From Candidatus Venteria ishoeyi (lineage in GTDB: Bacteria > Pseudomonadota > Gammaproteobacteria > Beggiatoales > Beggiatoaceae), in the NCBI RefSeq assembly GCF_030378065.1, contig NZ_JAUCGJ010000001.1, positions 62,001 through 126,000 of the forward strand: a DNA stretch of 64,000 nt, written 5' to 3'. The notes beneath the pieces are model-generated. The model had not been told where the DNA came from. It searched no databases and saw nothing but the letters and a program-made list of their open reading frames with translations. This document shows, piece after piece, positions 55,251 to 64,000 of the stretch. Both the position numbers and the translations under genes were made by a program. Numbering within the stretch: the first letter of the stretch is position 1; each line of letters opens with the position of its first letter.

Positions 55251-56840
55251 TCAAGTCAGTAATAAAGCGTTCTTAGCCAGTGCTTTAAGTGCGCTATCCA
55301 AAACCTGATGCAACGCTTCCCGGGTCAATGTTGTTTTATCCACATTGGGCGGTGGTGTGATTCTCCCTTCTGCAATCCATTGTTGCAACTGTTCAACCAA
55401 TTGCTCCCGATTATGATCTCCATCCAGTTCCAGCATAATATGCGCAAGTATGGGGTTGTTGAGACGTATGGTTTCATTTTTCAGATTAAACAAGGCCATT
55501 TTGCCTTGTTGCAACTGCAAACGCGCCAAGGGGCTGGCTAAGGGGCTGTCACCCGGTTCCAGCGTATAAACAGGCGGCGTGATGCTGCTTTCAATCGCGC
55601 TGCTGCTGGCATAACGCGCAAGAATAGTTGCCAGTTCTTCTCGCTCATTCCCTGTTGGCTGATAAGCCTGTTCTACCAATAGCTTGCTGGCTTGTTGAAA
55701 AATGTCTGCAAAACTTAACATGGCGGGGTATTGTTGATATAGAATCAGCAACGCTGCTTTACCAATGGGGCGTTCTTCCGTAATCAGGATACGGCGGTCT
55801 TCAAATTTTAGCGCACCGATTTCCACCAATGATGGCATGGACTCGGTTTCCGGTTTCAATGAGGCGCTGAAATAAAACGGTTCCATCACCGCAACGCCAC
55901 GCTGTTGCGTTTCATCCGAGCTTGCCTGGTGGCGTAACAATGTCTGGCGGAACTGGCGATTTTCCAGAAAATCCAGATATTGTTCCTTATGTAAGGTATC
56001 CAGCTCGCCCAGGGTTTCCAGCACCCGTACTGACTTAAACTCGCGGAACATGTTGATTAAACTGGCATCACCGGCATAGGCCAGATTAACACCGTGCGCC
56101 TTATCCATAAACTCATGAAAATACAGCGGCTGATTACAGTCTTCCAGAAACTCATGGAACAGATAATCGGCATCCATTTCCGAAAAATATTCACTTTCAT
56201 TTTTCAGATACTGGTAATAAACCTGATCATTACCCAGATCCGACAGGTCATCACGACTCATTTCCGTCATATGACTTTTCAGAAAATCCATCCAGGCACG
56301 CATTTGCGCAATCCGGGTATCCATGTCATCAAATTGCTGAGTGTGATACAACAGCATGTCACGGATAGTGCTGCGCATGTTCCAGCCGGGGCGGGTGTTA
56401 TAACTGATATAGGCCACACCTTCAGGGGTTAATTGTTTAGCGCAGAGTTTAAGGATATGTTGTTGAATAGCTTCCGGTACCCAGGAAAAAACGCCATGTA
56501 CAATAATATAATCAAACATGCCGATTTCTGGCCCCAACTCCAGAATATCGGCATGGCGTAATTCAATATTTTCCAGTTGCAGCGTTTGAATTTGCTGTTG
56601 TCCTGCTTCGATTTGACGCGCTGAATAATCAATGCCCAAACAAAAGCTCTCTGGCAAGGTGACGGCAATGGATAACAGGTTAGAACCATCAGCGCAGCCT
56701 AATTCCAGAATGCGGCTGCCGCTGACATCAGGCGATGATAAACCTAATAAACTGACAACGCTTGCCAGGCGCGCAGGATGCGTTGTCGGTTGTGGTAAAC
56801 AGGTATAAGGCAGGTCATCATAGCTATTGACAGTGGGCAT
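55251..56840 (-). CDS. Class I SAM methyltransferase with regulatory domain (PKMT-like)
   Basis: The N-terminal third is a class I methyltransferase fold with SAM motif RILELGCADGSNLLSIA, CLGIDYSARQIEAGQQQI and FDYIIVHGVFSWVP. The middle part is the methyltransferase regulatory domain, and the last 140 residues contain a winged-helix-like segment (DGDHNREQLVEQLQQWIAEG). This architecture matches bacterial PKMT proteins (rickettsial protein-lysine methyltransferases). Its target in this organism is unknown. At 529 residues it is a typical length. It is co-directional with serS upstream by 37 nt. Confidence 0.83.
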   Translation of the reverse strand: MPTVNSYDDLPYTCLPQPTTHPARLASVVSLLGLSSPDVSGSRILELGCADGSNLLSIAVTLPESFCLGIDYSARQIEAGQQQIQTLQLENIELRHADILELGPEIGMFDYIIVHGVFSWVPEAIQQHILKLCAKQLTPEGVAYISYNTRPGWNMRSTIRDMLLYHTQQFDDMDTRIAQMRAWMDFLKSHMTEMSRDDLSDLGNDQVYYQYLKNESEYFSEMDADYLFHEFLEDCNQPLYFHEFMDKAHGVNLAYAGDASLINMFREFKSVRVLETLGELDTLHKEQYLDFLENRQFRQTLLRHQASSDETQQRGVAVMEPFYFSASLKPETESMPSLVEIGALKFEDRRILITEERPIGKAALLILYQQYPAMLSFADIFQQASKLLVEQAYQPTGNEREELATILARYASSSAIESSITPPVYTLEPGDSPLASPLARLQLQQGKMALFNLKNETIRLNNPILAHIMLELDGDHNREQLVEQLQQWIAEGRITPPPNVDKTTLTREALHQVLDSALKALAKNALLLT

Positions 56841-56877
56841 AACAGATCTCTTTGGCGTAAATCAACTCAAGTTAGAA

Positions 56878-58152
<1,275 letters not shown>

Positions 58153-58270
58153 TTATTTCTCAATTTCGGTCAGGGGCGTATTATTCAAATCGTCCCTACA
58201 GGGCTTAATCATTGCTATTTTGATACCCAGAGCAACGCTTCACTGACATTATGCTGGCACAAAAGTTTAA

Positions 58271-58300
58271 AGGAGGCCAAGCCAAGGCTTGGCCTCCTTT
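58271..58300 (-). terminator. Terminator after dapD
   Basis: A perfect 13-bp stem AGGAGGCCAAGCC / GGCTTGGCCTCCT with a 2-nt loop. It lies downstream of dapD on the minus strand and upstream of serS, with A/T runs on both sides. Confidence 0.85.
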
Positions 58301-58357
58301 TCAAAGCAACGGCTGTTTCGGGAATGCCCCGGTAGAACCTTCCCAAAGCAGTCAGGA

Positions 58358-59179
58358 CTAAATGTTACGCAGTAATTCGTTAATACCGACCTTACCCAAC
58401 GTTTTAGCATCGACCTGTTTCACAATCACTGCACAATACAGGCTGTATTTACCATCTTTGGAAGGCAGGTTACCGGAAACCACCACTGAACCCGGTGGCA
58501 CATAACCATAACTCACTTCGCCGGTTTCACGATTATAAATTTTGGTACTCTGACCAATATATACGCCCATGGAAATCACAGAGCCTTTACCAACAATCAC
58601 GCCTTCAACCACTTCCGAGCGCGCGCCGACAAAACAATCATCTTCAATAATGGTGGGTGCGGCCTGCAAAGGCTCTAACACGCCACCAATACCAACGCCA
58701 CCGGATAAATGTACGTTTTTACCAATTTGCGCGCAGGAGCCGACAGTTGCCCAGGTATCCACCATAGTGCCGCTATCCACATAAGCGCCAATATTGACAT
58801 AAGAAGGCATTAATACCACACCCGGTGCGATATAAGCACCCCGGCGCACGTTTGCAGGCGGTACCACGCGCACCCCGGCATCTTTGAATTGCTGGCTGTT
58901 CATGTCAGCAAATTTGGGTTGCACCTTGTCGTAATAGTTGGTGTAACCATCACGCATCACCTGATTTTCTTCCAGACGGAAGGACAATAACACGGCTTTT
59001 TTCAGCCATTCATTAACCACCCATTGCTCGCCTTGTTTTTCTGCGACCCGTTGCTCGCCACTGTCAATTAAAGCCAGCGCTTCATTCACGGCAGCGCGAA
59101 CATTGGCATCGGCATTGACCGGGGTGATGTCAGCACGGTTTTCAAAAGCGGTTTCAATGGTTTGTTTGAGGTTTTCCAT
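58358..59179 (-). CDS. dapD: Tetrahydrodipicolinate N-succinyltransferase
   Basis: Succinylates tetrahydrodipicolinate in lysine and diaminopimelate (cell wall) synthesis. The left-handed beta-helix hexapeptides are clear ([39 protein letters not shown]), with [19 protein letters not shown] and the CoA-binding region [20 protein letters not shown]. At 273 residues the length is normal. It is followed by a terminator. Confidence 0.97.
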   Translation of the reverse strand: MENLKQTIETAFENRADITPVNADANVRAAVNEALALIDSGEQRVAEKQGEQWVVNEWLKKAVLLSFRLEENQVMRDGYTNYYDKVQPKFADMNSQQFKDAGVRVVPPANVRRGAYIAPGVVLMPSYVNIGAYVDSGTMVDTWATVGSCAQIGKNVHLSGGVGIGGVLEPLQAAPTIIEDDCFVGARSEVVEGVIVGKGSVISMGVYIGQSTKIYNRETGEVSYGYVPPGSVVVSGNLPSKDGKYSLYCAVIVKQVDAKTLGKVGINELLRNI

Positions 59180-59218
59180 GTAGGTTTCCTGATTTAAAGC
59201 GAATGAAAAGTTGATAAG

Positions 59219-59881
59219 CTATTGAAATATCTGTACAAGCCAGTTTTCTAAATTTTTATAGTATTCGATATCTTCATCCAAAAGATTTTCTTTAATAGCC
59301 CAATAAAGCCCATGTCCAGGCTGTTTTTGCCAAGCCAACCATGTTGCTATTTTAGCTTTGGTTTTTAAGTGTGGTTTGAATTTTGGACTACTTAGAGAAG
59401 CTACGGCTTGACTGGCTTTTTCAAATAATTCAGATTCATCATTTTTAATGCAGGGTTTTATCCAATCTTCCAGCATACCTTCATTTTCATTGTCCGGCAT
59501 AACCCATAAGCCAAAATCTGAAAACCCATCAGAATGCTTGAAATATAGACCCTTTTTCCTATCATCTTGCCTAAGTTCAAAATCAAAGGGTTTTACAATT
59601 TTTGAAACCCTTTCAATCGTTCTTTGTAAGCCTAAGCCATTACACTCGACATAATCAGCATCTATAACAACAGCAATATGGGTGAGTTGTCCGTCAGCAA
59701 GTTGAGGTAGCAAGATTTCTAAACGTTGAAACACTCCCTCTTTAGAATTACGTCCACCACCTACATCCTTAGGCGGTGCAACTTGTACACTATTATCTAA
59801 TGATAGTTTTTTACAAATTTTCTCAAAAAAACTTTTATCTGAATCACCTTCAACTAATAATATTTTTTGGGAAGTAGGCAT
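59219..59881 (-). CDS. DUF3226/TOPRIM-like protein
   Basis: The 220-residue protein begins with the TOPRIM-like glutamate motif KILLVEGDSDKSFFEKICKK and has VVIDADYVECNG as the DxD-type motif, both characteristic of DUF3226. The C-terminus has the pattern KTKAKIATWLAWQKQPGHGL. TOPRIM folds coordinate metal and usually cleave or handle nucleic acid. It overlaps the upstream ATPase gene by one base (TGATG), so the two are translationally coupled. Together they resemble ATPase+TOPRIM defence modules. Confidence 0.82.
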   Translation of the reverse strand: MPTSQKILLVEGDSDKSFFEKICKKLSLDNSVQVAPPKDVGGGRNSKEGVFQRLEILLPQLADGQLTHIAVVIDADYVECNGLGLQRTIERVSKIVKPFDFELRQDDRKKGLYFKHSDGFSDFGLWVMPDNENEGMLEDWIKPCIKNDESELFEKASQAVASLSSPKFKPHLKTKAKIATWLAWQKQPGHGLYWAIKENLLDEDIEYYKNLENWLVQIFQ

Positions 59882-61023
59882 CAGCGTACTTCGACATCGG
59901 ATTGGGTAATATTATAAAGCTGTTCTTCATCAAAAACAGTGGCAATTACCTTGCCTTTATCACTATTACGGGCACTTTTACCTACCCTAAACAAGATGCC
60001 ATCAATATCTTTTTTGTTTACCGCAACTTTTGAAAAGCTCTCAATACAATCCCAGCTATGGGTTGTTGTAAAAATTTGTATATCCAGTTCTATGGATAAC
60101 TCAAATAATAAGTGCCAGACTTTTTCCTGTACGCTGTAATGCAAGCCATTTTCAAACTCATCAATAAGTAAAAAACCACCCTTGGCAGGAAATATTTTTA
60201 AGACTAATTGTAAGATTCGCAACATGCCATCACCTAAACTATTCAGTGGCACTGGGCGAGATAAGCCCGATAGTTTAACTTTAGGCAAACGCCGTCTTTG
60301 TTTAGCCTGAGAAGGGTTATCAACAAAAATTAGGTTTTCAAATTCCGGCAAGATAATCTGTAAAGATTTTTTTACAATGGCTTCTGCTTCAGTTAATCCA
60401 ATTGTATCCCATTCTTTGGCTAAATCATCCATAGGAATAAGCTGAGTTGGAATAAAGCTACAGGGTGTTATCATCTTTGATTCAGTATTAAGTTGCTTAG
60501 TACTAGGGGCTACATTATTGAAATCAATAAGAGATACTTTTTTCCCTTTAGTGATTAACAATCCATCACCTAATACTACTTCATTCTCCTGTAATTTATT
60601 TGGAAAGATAGGTATACGGCGCTTTATAGTACTTTTTTCATTTAACTCATCTATTATATCAAAATCTTTTTCAATAAAAAAAATATGAGTAATACCTAAA
60701 GATTTTTCTGAATTTTCTAAATCAGCTATTAAAATATTATTGTCTTCATCAAAAAACTTTCTTCCTGTAAATAAATCCTCAAATGGTAATGTCGTATCAA
60801 ATTGCCCTTGTGCTTGATAAGTTGAAAGGCCGGTTTCATCATGTCCTAATGCAATTTCTTCCAGCAAGACTCTGTTAGCGTTAGCGGCATAAATTCTTAA
60901 GGCCTCAAGTACAGAGCTTTTTCCAGAATTATTTTTACCAACAATTAAGTTGACCCGCCCCAGCTTATCAATCTGAAAGTCTTCTAAGGATCTGAAATTT
61001 TTAATTTTTAATGAGGAAAGCAT
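59881..61023 (-). CDS. AAA15/OLD-type ATPase
   Basis: The 380-residue ATPase starts MLSSLKIKNFRSLEDFQIDK and has the Walker A GKNNSGKSSVLEALR, an ABC-like signature region (LNSLGDGMLRILQLVL), Walker B with catalytic Glu in FLLIDEFENGLHYS, and the switch region FTTTHSWDCIESF. This is the SMC/ABC-like AAA family found in OLD, PARIS-type and related defence systems. It has no TOPRIM domain of its own; that function is supplied by the overlapping downstream gene. Confidence 0.87.
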   Translation of the reverse strand: MLSSLKIKNFRSLEDFQIDKLGRVNLIVGKNNSGKSSVLEALRIYAANANRVLLEEIALGHDETGLSTYQAQGQFDTTLPFEDLFTGRKFFDEDNNILIADLENSEKSLGITHIFFIEKDFDIIDELNEKSTIKRRIPIFPNKLQENEVVLGDGLLITKGKKVSLIDFNNVAPSTKQLNTESKMITPCSFIPTQLIPMDDLAKEWDTIGLTEAEAIVKKSLQIILPEFENLIFVDNPSQAKQRRRLPKVKLSGLSRPVPLNSLGDGMLRILQLVLKIFPAKGGFLLIDEFENGLHYSVQEKVWHLLFELSIELDIQIFTTTHSWDCIESFSKVAVNKKDIDGILFRVGKSARNSDKGKVIATVFDEEQLYNITQSDVEVR

Positions 61024-61105
61024 GTTTACGCGGTAATCCTGTCAGCATAAATAAAGGCAATTATAACTGAAAATGTCATTATGGCGATCTTACACCTTGA
61101 ATAAA

Positions 61106-61171
61106 TCAATATCCCATAGCTTGGAACTGTGCATATAAATCATCGGGTAAATAAATCTGCGTTCTATGCAT
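61106..61171 (-). pseudogene. Truncated ribbon-helix-helix antitoxin
   Basis: MHRTQIYLPDDLYAQFQAMG then Tyr and a stop: the start of a CopG/RHH-type antitoxin, cut after 21 residues. An inverted repeat suitable as its operator lies just upstream. Confidence 0.5.
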
Positions 61172-61181
61172 AAGCGCCTCT

Positions 61182-61212
61182 ATGATGTATGTTCTGACAC
61201 ATTATACATCAT
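61182..61212 (-). promoter_or_regulatory. Probable antitoxin operator palindrome
   Basis: ATGATGTAT and ATACATCAT are perfect 9-bp arms separated by 13 nt. The minus strand reads TATAAT inside this region (61202-61207), so the operator overlaps a -10 box just before the truncated RHH gene. Confidence 0.5.
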
Positions 61213-61252
61213 GAAACTTTAATGATTCCCCCCATTCACGTATAATCCAACA

Positions 61253-62512
61253 ATGATGTTTAAGCCCTTACCCTTTTATATCGGCCTGCGCTATACCCGC
61301 GCCAAGCGCCGTAATCATTTTATTTCTTTTATCTCCCTGACTTCCATGTTCGGCATTGCGCTGGGCGTGACTGCGTTAATTACGGTATTGTCAGTAATGA
61401 ACGGCTTTGAAAAAGAGCTGCGCGAGCGCATGTTGGGCATGGCCCCGCATGTCATGGTATTTGCCGCAGGTGATCGGGGCATGGCTGATTGGGAAGTGAT
61501 GGCAAAATTGGTGCGCGATACACCGACGCAAGTCACCGGTATTGCGCCTTATGTGCAGGGACAGGCGATGCTGACCCATCGTAAGCGTATTAAAGGCACC
61601 TTGTTTCAGGGTATAGACCCGGCGATTGAGTCGGAAGTCTCCCAGGTGGGCGATAACATGAAACAAGGCAGTTTACAGGATTTACAGCCGGGAAAATTTA
61701 ATGTCTTGCTGGGTCAGGAACTGGCGATGGCGATGGGCGTCATGGTTGGCGATAAGGTCACTGTGGTGGTGCCGCAGGCCAATATCACGCCGGTTGGCGT
61801 GTTGCCACGCATGAAACGCATGACCGTTGCCGGTATTTTTGAAGTCGGTATGCATGAATTTGACAGTTCCCTGGTATTGATGAATATTGCCGATGCTGCG
61901 CGTTTATTGCGTATGCCTAAAGCACATGTACATGGTATCAATATTAAAATTACCCAGATGTTTGATGCGCCCAAAGTCAGTCGCGCTTTGGTGGATGAGC
62001 TACCAATTGGTTATTACATTCAGGATTGGACTTATCGTCATGCCAATTTTTTCCGGGCGATAAAAATGGAAAAAACTGTGATGTTTGTGATTTTAAGTCT
62101 GATTGTTGGCGTAGCAGCATTTAATATTATCTCGACCCTGGTGATGGTGGTAACGGATAAAGAAGCCGATATTGCAATTTTGCGCACCTTAGGTGCAACG
62201 CCGAATACGATTATGGCGATTTTTATGGTGCAGGGTTCCTTGATTGGGGTATTTGGTACCTTGCTGGGACTTGTCGGTGGCGTCAGTCTGGCACTGAATG
62301 TGGAAACCATTATTCCCAGTATCGAACAAGCATTTAATGTACAGTTTTTGGATTCCTCGGTGTATTACATCAGTGATTTACCCTCGGAACTAAACTGGGA
62401 TGATGTGCGTAATATTGGCATTTTATCCTTACTGTTAAGCCTGCTGGCAACACTGTATCCTGCACGCCGTGCGGCAAAAACCCAACCTGCTGAGGCGCTG
62501 CGTTATGAATGA
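61253..62512 (+). CDS. lolC: Lipoprotein-releasing ABC transporter permease LolC/LolE
   Basis: A FtsX-like permease of 419 residues: first membrane helix in the [20 protein letters not shown] region, large periplasmic domain (about 50-265), and three C-terminal helices ([40 protein letters not shown], and [17 protein letters not shown] before the last). It extracts lipoproteins from the inner membrane for LolA. One permease only is present; LolC and LolE cannot be told apart by sequence alone. Its stop overlaps the lolD start. Confidence 0.9.
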   Translation: MMFKPLPFYIGLRYTRAKRRNHFISFISLTSMFGIALGVTALITVLSVMNGFEKELRERMLGMAPHVMVFAAGDRGMADWEVMAKLVRDTPTQVTGIAPYVQGQAMLTHRKRIKGTLFQGIDPAIESEVSQVGDNMKQGSLQDLQPGKFNVLLGQELAMAMGVMVGDKVTVVVPQANITPVGVLPRMKRMTVAGIFEVGMHEFDSSLVLMNIADAARLLRMPKAHVHGINIKITQMFDAPKVSRALVDELPIGYYIQDWTYRHANFFRAIKMEKTVMFVILSLIVGVAAFNIISTLVMVVTDKEADIAILRTLGATPNTIMAIFMVQGSLIGVFGTLLGLVGGVSLALNVETIIPSIEQAFNVQFLDSSVYYISDLPSELNWDDVRNIGILSLLLSLLATLYPARRAAKTQPAEALRYE

Positions 62513-63206
62513 GTTGGTGCTGGAAGCAAAAAACCTGAAAAAAACTTTTCATGATGCCGACTTATCGGTTGATGTTTTAACAAATGTTGACTTAAAAGTG
62601 GGCAAAGGTGAACAGATTGCCATTGTCGGTAGTTCTGGCTCTGGTAAAAGTACCTTATTACATTTGTTAGGTGGCCTGGATGATCCCAGCGCGGGTGAAG
62701 TGCTTGCCGGGGGTAAAAGCCTGTTTGACATGAATGCCGCCAAACGCGGTATCTGGCGTAATAAAACCCTGGGCTTTGTGTATCAGTTTCATCACCTGTT
62801 ACCGGAATTTACGGCACTGGAAAATGTAGCCATGCCCTTGTTGATTCGTGGTTTAAGCGTGGCAGACGCGCAGGAGCAGGCAGCGGATATGTTGGATAGA
62901 GTGGGATTAAAACAACGCCTGAAACATAAACCCGGTGAGCTTTCCGGCGGCGAGCGCCAGCGCGCAGCCGTTGCCAGAGCCTTAGTCACCAAACCTCAGT
63001 GTCTGCTTGCCGATGAACCGACTGGCAATCTGGATCAGCACACCGCGCAACATGTTTATGAAACCATGCTGGCCTTAAATACAGAAATTCAAACCAGTCT
63101 GGTCATTGTCACCCATGATATTCATCTGGCGCAGAAAATGGACAGAAGTTTTACCCTGAATAATGGGCAGCTTGAGGCGATTGATACAATGGTTAATGAT
63201 AAATAA
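62505..63206 (+). CDS. lolD: Lipoprotein-releasing system ATPase LolD
   Basis: ABC ATPase of 233 residues with Walker [20 protein letters not shown]-loop region [20 protein letters not shown], signature [16 protein letters not shown] and Walker [13 protein letters not shown]. The ATG at 62505 ([11 protein letters not shown]) overlaps lolC by 8 nt and fits the family; an upstream in-frame ATG lies inside lolC. It powers lipoprotein release by LolC/E. Confidence 0.93.
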   Translation: MNELVLEAKNLKKTFHDADLSVDVLTNVDLKVGKGEQIAIVGSSGSGKSTLLHLLGGLDDPSAGEVLAGGKSLFDMNAAKRGIWRNKTLGFVYQFHHLLPEFTALENVAMPLLIRGLSVADAQEQAADMLDRVGLKQRLKHKPGELSGGERQRAAVARALVTKPQCLLADEPTGNLDQHTAQHVYETMLALNTEIQTSLVIVTHDIHLAQKMDRSFTLNNGQLEAIDTMVNDK

Positions 63207-63335
63207 TGGTTAAATTTAGAAAAATTATTGATTTTGTTATTTTCTAACAGCCTCCTAGAAGTATTCATAATTTATTCAGTGCTACTGCAAATAAAAATAG
63301 TATTTTTATTGCAGCGAGTTAAATCCAAATAAACC

Positions 63336-64000
63336 ATGCGCACCTGGTCTATTTATCATCCTATCGGTATTTCCCTGATTGCCCTGGCCTGTGTGGTGTT
63401 AGGTGCTGTCACCCTGCCCCGCCTGGGGCTGGATTTACTCCCGCATATTATTTACCCGGAAGTGCGGGTGCGGGTGCTGGATTCCGGCGTGCCTGCGGTG
63501 ATTATGGAAGAACAGATCACGCGCCAGCTTGAAGAGCAACTGGCAATTACTGAAGGTCTGGTTCATATTCAATCACGTACTTCTCAGGGGCGCAGTGCCG
63601 TAGATTTATCCTTTCCTTATGGCTGGGATATTGATAAGGCCTTGGCAGATGCCAGTATTCGTCTGGATCGGGCGAAACGCTTTTTACCCGATACCATTTC
63701 CCCACCCGTTATTTACAAACGTGATCCCTCACAATTACCCGTTGCCGAACTGGTGCTGAGTTCCAACTTACGGGGTGCTGTAGCGTTGCGGGATTGGGCG
63801 GATAATCAATTTGCGCGCTGGTTGTTAAACCTGCCCGGCGTGGCGGCGGTTGAGACCGGTGGCGGTTTGCGCCGGGAAATTCAGGTGATACCGGATTTAT
63901 CGCGTTTGCAGGCGCTGGGGCTGAGCATTGCTGATGTGCTGGACAGTTTGCAATCAGAAAACCTGGAAGCACCATTAGGACGTTTACACACACCGGGGCA
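63336..64000 (+). CDS. RND-family efflux transporter, N-terminal part (3' truncated by window edge)
   Basis: The ORF starts MRTWSIYHPIGISLIALACV and is open to the window end. The first transmembrane helix (about 8-28) is followed by LLPHIIYPEVRVRVLDSGVP, MEEQITRQLEEQLA, and the periplasmic pore-domain start (GLVHIQSRTSQGRSAVDLSF; DASIRLDRAKRFLP), as in AcrB/CusA-type and HAE1-type pumps. Only 221 codons are seen, so substrate class is unknown. No membrane-fusion protein gene precedes it; lolD ends 129 nt upstream. Confidence 0.9.
   Translation, partial: MRTWSIYHPIGISLIALACVVLGAVTLPRLGLDLLPHIIYPEVRVRVLDSGVPAVIMEEQITRQLEEQLAITEGLVHIQSRTSQGRSAVDLSFPYGWDIDKALADASIRLDRAKRFLPDTISPPVIYKRDPSQLPVAELVLSSNLRGAVALRDWADNQFARWLLNLPGVAAVETGGGLRREIQVIPDLSRLQALGLSIADVLDSLQSENLEAPLGRLHTPG

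Overview
The window looks like a chromosomal contig from a gammaproteobacterium, most plausibly a sulfur-oxidising Thiotrichales/Beggiatoaceae-type organism. This is inferred from gamma-type housekeeping genes (recB, pyrD class 2, lolCD, rseC-degQ, serS, dapD), a periplasmic rhodanese, large secreted propeller/FecR/glycosidase proteins, many dispersed palindromic repeats, an intein and a diversity-generating retroelement. No rRNA, tRNA or CRISPR array was seen. The genus is not claimed.

Layout. 1-7.2 kb: the 3' end of recB, a 2-oxoglutarate dehydrogenase E2 whose second lipoyl domain has lost its lysine, a toxin-antitoxin remnant among miniature repeats, and a secreted multidomain glycoside hydrolase. 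7.3-12 kb: dnaE interrupted by a 404-residue intein. Inside the intein, in a different reading frame, lies a complete zinc-finger/Vsr-like endonuclease gene. 12-18 kb: pyrD, a cNMP-GGDEF protein flanked by two direct copies of a 160-bp palindromic MITE, lipA and a SLC13-type transporter. 18-31.6 kb: rhodanese, a FecR protein with an EEAT repeat tract, a beta-propeller protein with a degenerate peptidase domain, a DUF58 protein, a pentapeptide protein with a Lys/Arg/Ser tail, and a two-gene signalling operon (membrane REC-HPt, then REC-PAS-GGDEF-EAL). 31.7-39 kb: panB, a cytidylyltransferase/CDP-alcohol transferase pair, nitroreductase, metK, lipB, rsmE and ilvA, all on the minus strand. 39-47.3 kb: repeats, an Rpn-type nuclease, broken genes including a Cas6-like fragment, an SDR gene overlapping nadB, rseC, degQ and a glutaredoxin-like gene.

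47.4-53.5 kb holds the most exciting system: a diversity-generating retroelement (DGR). It has a 1057-residue exported target protein ending in variable repeat VR1, an Avd-like accessory gene, an adenine-rich template repeat (TR), a reverse transcriptase, and a second, small exported target ending in VR2. TR and VRs align without gaps over 41 codons, and nearly every difference is at a template adenine. Both VRs are followed by a conserved hairpin. Avd, RT and TR RNA should together rewrite the C-terminal ligand-binding surface of the two exported DUF1566 proteins.

53.5-64 kb: a DUF2442 gene, a HigBA-like toxin-antitoxin pair, a protein-lysine-methyltransferase-like gene, serS, dapD, an overlapping AAA-ATPase/TOPRIM pair resembling a phage-defence module, lolC-lolD, and the start of an RND transporter gene that runs off the end.
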